Notes under the pieces: generated by a model
What the model saw: the letters and a program-made list of their open reading frames with translations, nothing else
Database searches by the model: none
What the model was told of the DNA's origin: nothing
Assembly (NCBI GenBank): GCA_965262315.1
Contig: CBDHFJ010000163.1
Coordinates: forward strand, 1-64,000
Reading direction: 5' to 3'
DNA from: JBCCFK01 sp965262315
GTDB taxonomy: Bacteria; Actinomycetota; Acidimicrobiia; Acidimicrobiales; UBA8592
Length of the DNA: 64,000 bases
In this document: positions 1-8,035 of the stretch, one piece after another
Position numbering within the stretch: position 1 is the first letter of the stretch
Layout of the letters: each line of letters starts with the position of its first letter
Made by a program: the position numbers and the translations under genes

Positions 1-310
1 CGCTGACGTCCAGCGTCACTCCGTCATCACGTCGCAAGACAGCCACGAAGGATTGGAAATCGGCACCCGAGTTCAATGAAATGGTCGGTGGATAGACATT
101 CAAATCCACGGCTTGGCGAGGGTCCGGTTCCGCAATCGCGGCATCCGGTGATGCCGCATTGGTGCGACCGGCAAACAGGATTGCCGCGACGGCGATACAC
201 GAATAAACCAACAACGCCAACTGTCGCGAGTGGGTTGCGTGCGCTGAGCGGCTAAGGGCATATGGTGTTTTCATGACGTTGACGGTCTTAGATTGATGAA
301 CGGACATCAT
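1..310 (-). CDS. Partial secreted protein, Planctomycetes-like (N-terminus of a possible DUF1549/PSD1-type protein)
   Basis: Reading leftward from ATG 310 there is an open frame through the window edge (about 103 codons). It begins MMSVHQSKTVNV and holds a hydrophobic segment around residues 34-50 ending in GRTNAASP, which looks like a signal peptide. It continues into a stretch of the form VYPPTISLNSGADFQSF, which resembles the Ig-like domain preceding DUF1549/DUF1553 (PSD1) in Planctomycetes secreted cytochrome-type proteins. The start overlaps the stop of the preceding gene as ATGA. Codon use (TTG, TTT, CCA, TCA, GTT) and GC are clearly unlike everything to the right. I infer a different source organism. 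The family call is tentative because only the N-terminus is present. Confidence 0.5.
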   Translation of the reverse strand, partial: MMSVHQSKTVNVMKTPYALSRSAHATHSRQLALLVYSCIAVAAILFAGRTNAASPDAAIAEPDPRQAVDLNVYPPTISLNSGADFQSFVAVLRRDDGVTLDVS

Positions 311-376
311 TTGGCTTCCTTGGATTGACGAAGCTGCTCTAAGCGGCTGAGCGGTTTAGGTTTAGCGGGCGTTTTG
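307..376 (-). CDS. 3' end of an upstream gene in the foreign (Planctomycetes-like) segment
   Basis: The last ~23 codons of a reading frame end KPLSRLEQLRQSKEAK and stop at TGA 307-309. The stop overlaps the start of the next gene by four bases, as expected for a two-gene operon. Lys/Ala/Pro-rich linker followed by a helical basic tail. The frame can be read further right to 513, but beyond ~376 it runs antiparallel through the monooxygenase in GC-rich DNA and is meaningless there. Function cannot be assigned. Confidence 0.4.
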
Positions 377-2020
377 GCACTCGCGGTTGCGGTTGGTCTT
401 GCCACGGTTGGCGATGACCTCCTGCACCCACCACTCCTCGGCCTCCGGCGTGACGTCGAGCGTGTCGTAGCCGTTGCTGCGCACGTGGTCGATGCAGGCG
501 GCGATGTGGTCACCCTGTACCTGCAGCACGTCGGTCAGGTTGAACAGGTACGAGGCCTGGTAGCCACCCATGATGAACAGGTTCGGGTAGCCACTGGAAT
601 GGATGCCGAGCAGGGTGCGGATGCCATCGCCGTACTTGTCGTTGAGGTCGAGGCCGCCCTCGCCGAGGATCCGGTTGTAGATGCCGGTCTGTTGCACCTC
701 GAACCCGGTGGCGTAGATCAGCAGGTCGACCTCGTACTCCACGCCGTCGAAGATCGGGCCCCGGGGGCCGATCTCGGTGATGCCCTGGCCCCGGGTGTCG
801 ACCAGGTGGACGTTCGGCAGGTTGAACGTGGGCAGGTACTCGTTGTGGAAGCACGGACGCTTGCACATGAGCATGTACCACGGCTTCAACGCCTCGGCGG
901 TGGCCGGGTCCTCGACCGTCTCGTCGATGCGGCGATGGATCCGCATCATGGCGTCGATGTTGGCGTTCTCCTGACGGCGGACCTTCTCCTCCTGGGTGAT
1001 GCCCACGAGGGTCGCCCGCTTCTCGGCCATGCGCCGCTGCTTGCCGAGGATCTTGGCGCGTCGCTCGGCTTGCCAGCCCGGCTCGAGCTTGGCCGCCCAC
1101 TCGGGGTCGGTCTCCCAGTCGTCGCGGATGTCGATCGACGACGGCGTCCGCTGGAAGACGTACAGCTCCTTGGCCTTCGGCCCGACGTTGGGGATGATCT
1201 GCACCGCGCTGGCGCCGGTGCCGATGATGCCGACCCGCATGTCGGCGAGGTTCTCCAGGTCGGCCCCGGTGAGCTCGTAGTCCCACCGCGAGGAGTGGAA
1301 CGAGTGGCCCTCGTAGGTCTCCATGCCGTCGATGACGGCGAGGCGGGGCTTGGCAAGCGTCCCGTTGGCGCAGACGACGAAGGTGGCCCGCATCGTGTCG
1401 CCCCGGTCGGTGGTCACGGTCCACTGCCGGGCCTCGGCGTCCCAGGTGGTCGACGTGACCGTGGTCTGGAAGACGGCGAGGTCGTAGAGGTCGTATTTGT
1501 GGGCAATCGCCTGGCAGTGGGCGAGGATCTCGGCGCCGCCGGCGTAGTGGCGCGACGGCACGTAGTCCATCTCGTCGAGGAGCGGGATGTAGTCGTAGGC
1601 CACCACGTCGCAGGCGACGCCGGGGTAGCGGTTCCAATACCAGGTGCCGCCCACGTCGCCGCCGCGTTCGACGATGCGGATGTTCTCCACGCCGCGCTGG
1701 CTCAGCCGGGCCGATGTCAGCAGTGCCGAGAAGCCGCCGCCGATGAACAGGACCTCAACCTCGTCTTCGATGGGATCCCGAGGTTCGAACTCGTCGCAGT
1801 AGGGGTCGATCTCGTAGTCGGCCAACGCGCCTTCGGCGCCCTGGTACTGCTCGGTGCCGGGTGGGCGGTAGCCGAGACGGAGGTCGCGTTCCGACGCGAA
1901 CTTCGCCTTGATCTCGTCGTAGTACTCCTGCGGGGCCCGCTCCGAGCGCTCGCTCGCGTCGAACCGCATCTGGAACTTGCCCTGGTTGTCGTCGTCGATG
2001 GTCGAGTCCTGCTCGCTCAT
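362..2020 (-). CDS. Baeyer-Villiger flavin monooxygenase, C-terminus missing
   Basis: Class B FAD/NADPH monooxygenase expected to insert oxygen next to a ketone (cyclic, aryl or steroid-type). Residues 94-99 give the first GxGxxG (FIGGGFSA), FAD binding. Residues 236-247 give the BVMO fingerprint (YEGHSFHSSRWD, matching FxGxxxHxxxW). Residues 264-272 give the NADPH Rossmann motif (GIIGTGASA). Start ATG 2020 precedes MSEQDSTIDD; an open frame extends upstream but crosses the divergent gene. The last ~5 codons (QNAR, stop) derive from the foreign segment at the left end, so about 60 or more C-terminal residues are lost here; the chromosomal gene is probably intact. It is divergent from the CaiB/SnoaL/SDR operon, which suggests a shared catabolic pathway. 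Confidence 0.9.
   Translation of the reverse strand: MSEQDSTIDDDNQGKFQMRFDASERSERAPQEYYDEIKAKFASERDLRLGYRPPGTEQYQGAEGALADYEIDPYCDEFEPRDPIEDEVEVLFIGGGFSALLTSARLSQRGVENIRIVERGGDVGGTWYWNRYPGVACDVVAYDYIPLLDEMDYVPSRHYAGGAEILAHCQAIAHKYDLYDLAVFQTTVTSTTWDAEARQWTVTTDRGDTMRATFVVCANGTLAKPRLAVIDGMETYEGHSFHSSRWDYELTGADLENLADMRVGIIGTGASAVQIIPNVGPKAKELYVFQRTPSSIDIRDDWETDPEWAAKLEPGWQAERRAKILGKQRRMAEKRATLVGITQEEKVRRQENANIDAMMRIHRRIDETVEDPATAEALKPWYMLMCKRPCFHNEYLPTFNLPNVHLVDTRGQGITEIGPRGPIFDGVEYEVDLLIYATGFEVQQTGIYNRILGEGGLDLNDKYGDGIRTLLGIHSSGYPNLFIMGGYQASYLFNLTDVLQVQGDHIAACIDHVRSNGYDTLDVTPEAEEWWVQEVIANRGKTNRNRECQNAR
370..380. other. Probable chimeric join between two genomes
   Basis: To the left, two overlapping minus-strand genes have moderate GC and AT-tolerant codon use. 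To the right, GC-rich actinobacterial coding begins at once. The monooxygenase reading frame stays typical to the residues NRNREC, then gives QNAR and stops. Relatives of this family normally continue Cys-Thr-Pro-Gly-Tyr-Tyr-Asn and further. The break therefore lies at about 376/377 with no IS element, tRNA or direct repeat beside it, which favours an assembly or library chimera over a natural insertion. Confidence 0.7.
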
Positions 2021-2095
2021 GCTGGCCCCCTGGTCGCCGCCCATGATGGCCCGCCCGGCCGCACGCGACCAGCGACCCGACGTAAGGTCACGGCC

Positions 2096-3280
2096 ATGTC
2101 GGGGGGACGGCCACTGTCGGGCGTGCGGGTGCTCGACCTCACGCGCGTCTTCGCCGGGCCCGTCGCCGGCCGGGTGCTGGTCGACCTCGGTGCCGAGGTG
2201 GTCAAGGTCGAACCGCCCGAGGGTGACGTCACCAGGTTGTGGGGCCACAAGACCGCCGGGATCTCCACCTACTTCACGCAGCAGAACTGCGGGAAGCAGG
2301 CGGTCTGCGTCGACCTGACGGCGCCGGGCGGTCCCGAGTTGGTCGCCGAGCTCGCCGACGCCGCCGACATCGTCATCGAGAACTTCCGTCCCGGCGTGCT
2401 CGCCCGGTACGGCCTCGCCTGGGAGGACCTGTCGGCACGCAACCCGGCCCTGATCATGTTGTCGATCTGTGGCTTCGGCCAGGAGGGCCCCGAATCCCAA
2501 CGGGCTGCCTACGCGGCCGTGATCCATGCCGAGACGGGTGTCGTGGATCAGGAGGCGCCGGGCATGCCCCAGGATGTCGGGTTCGGATCGGCTGACGTGA
2601 TCTCGGGGATGCACGGTGTGATCGCCGTCCTCGCGGCGCTGCGCGTCCGAGACCAGACCGGCGTGGGTCAGTACATCGACCTGGCGATGGTCGACGCCAT
2701 GGTGTTCTCGAGCGACCAGATCATGACCAGCCTCGATCGAGCACCCGCGGAGTCCAAGCGCGGTGAGGTGTGGGAGACCGCATCGGGCCTGGTGATGCTC
2801 CCCGGCGGGCTCCGCTGGGTGTGGCACCAGATGTCGAACGTGCACGGCCTCGTCGATCCCTCACCCCAGGGTGCCGAGCTCGACGAGAAGCTGGTCAACC
2901 GTCGTCGGACGGTCACCGACTTCCTGTGCGGGCTGGCGGGCCGCGACGAGGTGATCCGGGTCTTGGACGAGGCCGGTCTGGCGTGGGGTGAGCTGCGCGA
3001 GCACGGTGAGGTCCTCGACACGCCGACCATCGCGCATCGGGGCACCGTCGTGGCGATCGACGATCGTGCCGGCGGCACGCGCGACGTGATCCGGTCGCCG
3101 TATCGGATGTCGGAGACCGACACTTCGGTCGTCGGGCCCGCGGGGCACCTGGGTGAACACAACCGTGCCGTGCTCGGCTCCTGGCTCCACAAGACCAGCG
3201 ACGAGGTCGACACCATGACCGCTGCCGGCGTGCTCGTCCAGGACGAGTGGGCTCGGGCCGCCGAAGGGAACGCCACATGA
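2096..3280 (+). CDS. CaiB/BaiF family III CoA-transferase
   Basis: 394 aa; transfers CoA between carboxylic acids in the cytoplasm, activating a substrate for later steps. The N-terminus (LSGVRVLDLTRVFAGP, then DLGAEVVKVEPPEGD) is the family signature. The segment around residue 167 (GSADVISGMHG) places the expected catalytic aspartate. ATG 2096 is preferred over the long upstream extension because the extension lies antiparallel to the monooxygenase. It overlaps the next gene by ATGA (3277-3280), so it is translationally coupled to a SnoaL-like protein and an SDR. Acid substrate unknown; bile acid, carnitine or aromatic acids are all possible for the family. Confidence 0.88.
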   Translation: MSGGRPLSGVRVLDLTRVFAGPVAGRVLVDLGAEVVKVEPPEGDVTRLWGHKTAGISTYFTQQNCGKQAVCVDLTAPGGPELVAELADAADIVIENFRPGVLARYGLAWEDLSARNPALIMLSICGFGQEGPESQRAAYAAVIHAETGVVDQEAPGMPQDVGFGSADVISGMHGVIAVLAALRVRDQTGVGQYIDLAMVDAMVFSSDQIMTSLDRAPAESKRGEVWETASGLVMLPGGLRWVWHQMSNVHGLVDPSPQGAELDEKLVNRRRTVTDFLCGLAGRDEVIRVLDEAGLAWGELREHGEVLDTPTIAHRGTVVAIDDRAGGTRDVIRSPYRMSETDTSVVGPAGHLGEHNRAVLGSWLHKTSDEVDTMTAAGVLVQDEWARAAEGNAT

Positions 3281-3777
3281 CCCGCAACGACATCCTCCAC
3301 CGGCTCGCCGACGAGGCCGACCTCCGAGATCTCATCCATCGCTACGCGTTCGGCATCGACACCGAGGACTGGGAGCTGTGGCGCTCGGTGTTCGCCGACG
3401 AGGTCGCCATCGACCTCACGGATTTTGCGCCGGGCCCGATTCCCGAGCCGATCGACGCCGACATCCACGTCAAAGGCGCGAGCCGCCTGTTCGCCAACCT
3501 CGACGCCAGCCAGCACTTCATCGGCACCCATCGCTTCGACATCGACGGCGACCGAGCCGTCATCACCGCACACATGCGGGCCGAGCACTGGCTCAGCTCG
3601 GGTGAGGGCGGCGACCGTTACACGATGTTCGGCACCTACACCGACGAGTGTGTCCGGACGCCCGACGGCTGGAAGATGACCCGGGTGAAGCTGGCGCTCC
3701 TGCGCCAGGAAGGCAACCGGCATCTGATGCACCTCGCACTCACCCGACGACCGGACACCCAGGGGGAACAGGCATGA
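3277..3777 (+). CDS. SnoaL-like (NTF2-fold) protein
   Basis: 166 aa, single SnoaL_4/NTF2-like domain: an N-terminal helix pair (ADEADLRDLIHRYAFGID), the characteristic DxxLWRSVFADE segment, then a beta cone ending DGWKMTRVKL. Family members act as small hydratases, isomerases or ring-hydroxylating beta-type subunits; the pocket chemistry cannot be read here. The start overlaps the CaiB stop and its own stop overlaps the SDR start (ATGA both times), so the three genes form a tight operon and it probably acts on the same substrate. Confidence 0.8.
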   Translation: MTRNDILHRLADEADLRDLIHRYAFGIDTEDWELWRSVFADEVAIDLTDFAPGPIPEPIDADIHVKGASRLFANLDASQHFIGTHRFDIDGDRAVITAHMRAEHWLSSGEGGDRYTMFGTYTDECVRTPDGWKMTRVKLALLRQEGNRHLMHLALTRRPDTQGEQA

Positions 3778-4607
3778 GCAGTCTCGAAGGGCGCGTCGCC
3801 ATCGTCACCGGCGGCGCCAGCGGCATCGGCGCAGCCACGGCGGAGCTGTTCGTGGCCGAGGGCGCCAAGGTGCTCATCGCCGACATGCAGGAAGAGCGAG
3901 GCGAAGAGACTGCCGCTGCGCTCGGGGAGTCGGCCGCCTTCCACCGGGTCGACGTGACCAAGGAAGCCGACGTCGCAGCTGCGGTCGACGCGGCGGTGGA
4001 CCGCTGGGGCGGGCTCGACGTCATGTTCAACAACGCCGGATTCGGTGGCGCGCTGGGCCCGATCGAGACCACCACGGTCGAGGACTTCGACCTCACCTTC
4101 GACGTCCTGGTCAAGGGCGTGTTCCTCGGCATCAAGCACGCCGCGCCGGCGATGCGAGAGCGCGGAGCCGGCTCGATCATCAACACCGCCTCCGTCGCCG
4201 GACTGCAGGCGGGTTGGTCGCCCCACCTCTACAGCGTGGCCAAGTCGGCGGTGATCCACCTGACCAAGTCGGTGGCGCTCGAGTACGGCGAACACAACAT
4301 CCGGGTCAACTGCATCTGTCCCGGCGTGATCGCCACACCGCTCGCCGCAGGTCGCCCCGATGTGAGCGACGAAGCCCTGGAGAAGATGAAGGGTGCGCTC
4401 GGTCGCACCCAGGTACTCGGTCGCATCGGTGACCCTTCCGACATCGCGCAGGCCGCGCGCTGGCTCGCCAGCGACGAGTCGAGCTTCGTGACCGGCCACG
4501 CCCAGGTGGTCGACGGCGGGGCCTATGCAGGCAAGCCATGGCGCAAGCAGGGCGACTGGATCACCCAACCCCGCCCCATCCGCATGTACCGCCCCGACGA
4601 CCGCTGA
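3774..4607 (+). CDS. Short-chain dehydrogenase/reductase (classical SDR)
   Basis: 277 aa NAD(P)-dependent alcohol/ketone oxidoreductase. TGGASGIG at 12-19 binds the cofactor; NNAG at 86-89; the catalytic triad is intact (Ser140, Tyr153 and Lys157 in YSVAK). The acidic residue after strand 2 (IADMQEER) favours NAD over NADP. The C-terminal extension (PWRKQGDWITQPRPIRMYR) is longer than in many SDRs. Last gene of the CaiB-SnoaL-SDR operon; it converges on the DUF222 gene across a 41-bp gap. Confidence 0.88.
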   Translation: MSSLEGRVAIVTGGASGIGAATAELFVAEGAKVLIADMQEERGEETAAALGESAAFHRVDVTKEADVAAAVDAAVDRWGGLDVMFNNAGFGGALGPIETTTVEDFDLTFDVLVKGVFLGIKHAAPAMRERGAGSIINTASVAGLQAGWSPHLYSVAKSAVIHLTKSVALEYGEHNIRVNCICPGVIATPLAAGRPDVSDEALEKMKGALGRTQVLGRIGDPSDIAQAARWLASDESSFVTGHAQVVDGGAYAGKPWRKQGDWITQPRPIRMYRPDDR

Positions 4608-4648
4608 CGACTTCTCGGCTGCGACCTCAGGCGGCCCGCCGGCCGGGG

Positions 4649-6049
4649 TCACGCGGCTCGCCAGCGAGCTTGTGTTGCGTCGTGGCGGTGGCGGGCGTGG
4701 TGGCAGGGCTCGCAGCGGGGCACGAGCTCGTGGGTCACCGTGCGTCGGGTCTGGTGGTACGGCGGGTCGTGGTCGAGCTCGAGCAGCTCGGTGCGCTGGC
4801 AGTCGACGCACTCGTGGCCGTGGGCCTCCATCACCACGTGGCGTTGGGCTGCGGTGGGGGATCGGCGCCGATGGGACGCGTTGATGGGCCGGCGCTCGGT
4901 GTCGTGGATCAGGAGACGGATGAACGAGTGGTCGAGCTGACGGAGGACGGCGTTGGTGGTGATGGGAGTGCCGTCGTCGAAGGTGTTGCCGTCACCCCGG
5001 ACGTGGATGACGATCTCGGGGGTCAGGTCGAAGCCCAGCCCGAGGAAGAGGGCCACGAACGCGTCGGCGCGCTGTTGGGCGAGGCTGGGCAGCAACCAGT
5101 CGTCCGTGTCGGTTCGCTGCCAGCGGCTGCGGAGCTCCGCGAGGGTCCGTGGGAGCCTGGATGCCGCGGCCTCGGCGGCCACGCTGCGTCCACGAAACGC
5201 ATCCGCGGGTGCGTGTCGGCCACGGTGGGTGGTGGGTTCGGCCACGCTGTGTGGAGGGAGCACATCCGCGGGTGCGTCTTGGGCACGCTCGGTGGTCGGC
5301 CCGGCAACGGGCTCCCGGTGAGGTGTACCGTCGGTCGCGGCGGCATCGGCAGCAGCAGCGGGATCTCGGTGAGGCGTACCGCCCGGCGCGGCGTCGGCCC
5401 CGGCACCGTCGGCCCCGGCATCGTTGTCGTGGACCGGGGTCCGCGCGATGTGTGTCACCAGGCCGTCCACGGCGGCGAGGATCGGCTTTGCGGTCTCGGG
5501 AGGTAGCGCGATCCGGATGATGGTCATCCCGTCGCCGTCGGTCCACGTGGTGACCGAACGCGACTCGTGGAGGCGGGCATCGCGTTCGTCGTCGGTCTCG
5601 CCACGCTCGGCGAGCCGTTTGGCGATGGCGGTGGTGAGGCGGTCGGCCGAGCGCTCGTGGGCGACCTCGAGGAGCTCGCCCTCGTTGTCGGGGTCCGCCC
5701 ATCGGGTGAGGATGCGCACCTTCGCGTAGGAGAGCTCGTTGGCGGCGAACGCGGCATCGATGGCGGGGAGATGGCCGAGCGCGTGGCCGATGCGGATCCA
5801 TTCGCGTGCGGTGGCGGCGTGGATGCCGAGGTGGGCCGAGATCCAGCCGGCGGCGCTCTTGTGACCCTGGTGCCACCAGTCGAGCTCATCGTCGTAGCGC
5901 GCAGCGAGATGGACGACGCGGTACTGGTTGGCGTTGATCTGGAGCGCCACATCGGCGAGCTGTTCCGCGGTGGAACGCTCGGTGGGGTGGCGGGCGATCC
6001 ACCGATCGCATGGGGCGGGGGCCGTCGGCGTGGTGGTGACGGGGTTCAC
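4649..6049 (-). CDS. DUF222 / HNH endonuclease-domain protein (13E12-type)
   Basis: 466 aa. The N-terminal ~200 residues are the actinobacterial DUF222 helical domain (ATAREWIRIGHALGHLP, NELSYAKVRILTRWAD). A C-terminal HNH motif carries two CxxC pairs (CVDC and CEPC) around LELDHDPPYH. Between them lies an Ala/Thr/Pro/His-rich linker with duplicated pieces such as GTPHRDP/GTPHREP and HAPADAF/DAPADVL. At DNA level the 16-mer ending atccgcgggtgcgt occurs near 5200 and 5261. Such proteins are multicopy in Actinobacteria and often called 13E12 repeat proteins; their role is unproven, possibly nuclease or mobile. Start GTG 6049 is chosen because AGGAGG sits 6 nt upstream; the GTG at 6064 lies upstream of that site. 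Confidence 0.85.
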   Translation of the reverse strand: MNPVTTTPTAPAPCDRWIARHPTERSTAEQLADVALQINANQYRVVHLAARYDDELDWWHQGHKSAAGWISAHLGIHAATAREWIRIGHALGHLPAIDAAFAANELSYAKVRILTRWADPDNEGELLEVAHERSADRLTTAIAKRLAERGETDDERDARLHESRSVTTWTDGDGMTIIRIALPPETAKPILAAVDGLVTHIARTPVHDNDAGADGAGADAAPGGTPHRDPAAAADAAATDGTPHREPVAGPTTERAQDAPADVLPPHSVAEPTTHRGRHAPADAFRGRSVAAEAAASRLPRTLAELRSRWQRTDTDDWLLPSLAQQRADAFVALFLGLGFDLTPEIVIHVRGDGNTFDDGTPITTNAVLRQLDHSFIRLLIHDTERRPINASHRRRSPTAAQRHVVMEAHGHECVDCQRTELLELDHDPPYHQTRRTVTHELVPRCEPCHHARHRHDATQARWRAA

Positions 6050-6055
6050 GGCAGT

Positions 6056-6061
6056 CCTCCT
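6056..6061 (-). promoter_or_regulatory. Strong Shine-Dalgarno deciding the DUF222 start
   Basis: AGGAGG on the minus strand, spaced 6 nt (ACTGCC) from GTG 6049. The alternative GTG at 6064 would put this motif inside the coding sequence, so the downstream GTG is the likely start. Confidence 0.65.
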
Positions 6062-6269
6062 CACGCCCGTCGGGGCGCGGACCGCTCATCTCTGGGATGC
6101 GCGGATGGGTGATGGAGGACTGCCTGGCGTGCCCCGGTGAGGCAGTCGAACACCGGCCGGTCGCAGATCGCCACGAACCGTGCACCATCGACCGTACCGA
6201 CGGGGTGTGACGGTCTCGGGCCTGGACCGGGCCCGGCCCGCTGACGTACCCGCGCCTGGGTCGGTCAGC

Positions 6270-6884
6270 TCAGAGCCAGCCGCGGTCGCGGGCAATGACC
6301 GCGGCCTCGGCGCTTGACCGGGCGTTGGTCTTGGCCGCAGCCGCCGACAGATAGTTGCGGACGGTGCCCTCGGACAGGGCCACGGCGTCGGCGATCTCGC
6401 TGGTCGGAGCGCCGGAGAGGACGTGACGGAGGACCTCCTGCTCGCGGTCGGTGAGAGGGTTCGACCCCTCGATGACCGACTCGGTGGCCAGGCCGGGGTC
6501 GACGACCCGCAGGCCCTGGTGGACGCGTCGGACGGCGTCGGCGAGCTCGTCGGCCGGGGTGTCCTTCACGACGAAGCCCGACGCGCCCGCGTCCATCGCC
6601 CGCCGCAGGTAGCCCGGACGACCGAAGGTGGTGACGATCAGCGACCGTACATCGGGTGCCTCGGTGCGGAGCTGGTCGACCACGGCGATGCCGTCCATCC
6701 CCGGCATCTCGATGTCGAGCAGTGCGACCTGGACGTCCTGTGTGCGGACCGCATCCAGCACCTCGTCGCCACGGTCGACCTGGGCGACCACTTCGAGGTC
6801 GGGTTCGAGGCCCAACAGGGCAGCCAGCGCGCCGCGCACCAGCGCCTGGTCGTCGGCGAGCAGGAGTCGGATCGACTCAGCCAT
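6270..6884 (-). CDS. NarL/LuxR-family response regulator
   Basis: 204 aa cytoplasmic transcription regulator. The receiver domain carries the acidic pair Asp11/Asp12, phospho-acceptor Asp57 in LLDIEMPGMDG, a Thr in the VTTFGR switch segment and Lys in VVKDTPADE. The C-terminal GerE/LuxR helix-turn-helix is the segment PLTDREQEVLRHV to TVRNYLSAA. ATG 6884 lies 8 nt inside the end of the kinase gene, which marks translational coupling. With the kinase and the ABC-2 exporter immediately upstream it looks like the actinobacterial and Bacillus pattern in which a DesKR/LiaSR-like system controls its adjacent exporter. Confidence 0.9.
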   Translation of the reverse strand: MAESIRLLLADDQALVRGALAALLGLEPDLEVVAQVDRGDEVLDAVRTQDVQVALLDIEMPGMDGIAVVDQLRTEAPDVRSLIVTTFGRPGYLRRAMDAGASGFVVKDTPADELADAVRRVHQGLRVVDPGLATESVIEGSNPLTDREQEVLRHVLSGAPTSEIADAVALSEGTVRNYLSAAAAKTNARSSAEAAVIARDRGWL

Positions 6885-8028
6885 GGCGGATCTCCAGTCG
6901 GGTGCCGGCGGTGGGCCCGCTCGCGACCACGAGGTCGACATCGAGCGGCTGGAGCCGCTCGCGGAGCCCGGTCAGTCCATTGCCCTCCTCGATGCCGTCG
7001 GGGCCCACGCCGTCATCGTCGATCCGCAGCCACGTGCCATGGGTGGGCGCCAGCGAGATCGTGCAGTGATCGGCGTGGGCGTGACGGACGACATTGGTGA
7101 CTGACTCGCGGACCACCCACGCCATGGGGCCCCGCGCGTGCGGCGGCACCGCGGTCACGTCGCCGACCGTCGTGCATGCGACACCGGCGTCGGCCAGGAC
7201 GGTTCGGGCTGCGGCGATCTCGTCGGCCAGGTCCGGATTCCGGAGCCCCCCGACGGTCGAACGGATCTCGGCCAGCGATCGCCGGCTGAGACTCTTCAGC
7301 TCGTCGAGCTCGCTCCGGCAACGATCGAGCGTCTCCTGGTCCGCTGCGGACCCAGGAGAGACCCGAGCCAGGAGCTTGTCGGCCAACTCCGCCTTCAACA
7401 CCACGGCCGTCAGGCTGTGGCCGAGCACGTCGTGGACGTCTCGTGCGACGCGGTTGCGGTCCTCGCTGAGCAACAGCTGGGTCCGCCACATCGTCCGCTC
7501 GGCGGCTCGCTCCTCGGTGCGTCTCCCCAGCCCCGTCGCCAGCGTCGCGGTGGCCACCGCGGGGGTGATGGGCCACAGGTCGCTGTAGACGCCGCCCGCC
7601 ATCGGCAGTCCGATCACCACGATGTGGGCGACGGCGGCAACCGTGAGGGCCCACCGCCACGAGACGTTCAGGATCGCGTACGCCACGATGAACGGCGCCA
7701 GGCCCAGCATGGCCCAGCTGCCCAGCCCGAACGCCACCACGTTCAAGGCGACGAGTGCGGCGAGCGAACGTTCGGGCGTCAGGTCGAAGCGTCCAGGCGC
7801 CTCGCCGTAGACCTCGTGCAGCGTCGTCCGCCGGAACGCCAGGGCGTAGACGATGCCGAACACCCCGGCGACCACCGTGGCCCCGATCTTGCGCGTGTCG
7901 GACAGGCTGGCGCTCCACCACAGACTGAGCAGCGGGAAGGCCATGAAAACCAGCCACACGGTCGACAGCAGCCAGTTCGCGCGCCAGGCACGCCGGTCGA
8001 GCGTGGTCGGCTCGGATGCTGTGGTCAT
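6877..8028 (-). CDS. NarL-type sensor histidine kinase (HisKA_3)
   Basis: 383 aa membrane kinase. About six hydrophobic segments fill residues 17-165, with no large extracellular domain, suggesting sensing within or at the membrane (DesK-like). The H-box RNRVARDVHDVLGHSL places phospho-acceptor His199. The ATP lid region GNGLTGLRERL is near the C-terminus, with the N-box in RESVTNVVRHAHAD. ATG 8028 is 8 bp after the permease stop. Overlaps the response regulator by 8 bp; the two form a two-component pair. Signal unknown. Confidence 0.9.
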   Translation of the reverse strand: MTTASEPTTLDRRAWRANWLLSTVWLVFMAFPLLSLWWSASLSDTRKIGATVVAGVFGIVYALAFRRTTLHEVYGEAPGRFDLTPERSLAALVALNVVAFGLGSWAMLGLAPFIVAYAILNVSWRWALTVAAVAHIVVIGLPMAGGVYSDLWPITPAVATATLATGLGRRTEERAAERTMWRTQLLLSEDRNRVARDVHDVLGHSLTAVVLKAELADKLLARVSPGSAADQETLDRCRSELDELKSLSRRSLAEIRSTVGGLRNPDLADEIAAARTVLADAGVACTTVGDVTAVPPHARGPMAWVVRESVTNVVRHAHADHCTISLAPTHGTWLRIDDDGVGPDGIEEGNGLTGLRERLQPLDVDLVVASGPTAGTRLEIRHG

Positions 8029-8035
8029 CGCTGGC

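Noticed and set aside
374..2095. Open + frame upstream of the CaiB start, opposite the BVMO
   Set aside because: Low-complexity Val/Asp/Gly-rich translation of the reverse complement of a clear BVMO; no start with a ribosome site before 2096.
4608..4648. Terminator between SDR and DUF222
   Set aside because: The only pairs are short GC stretches without a clear stem.
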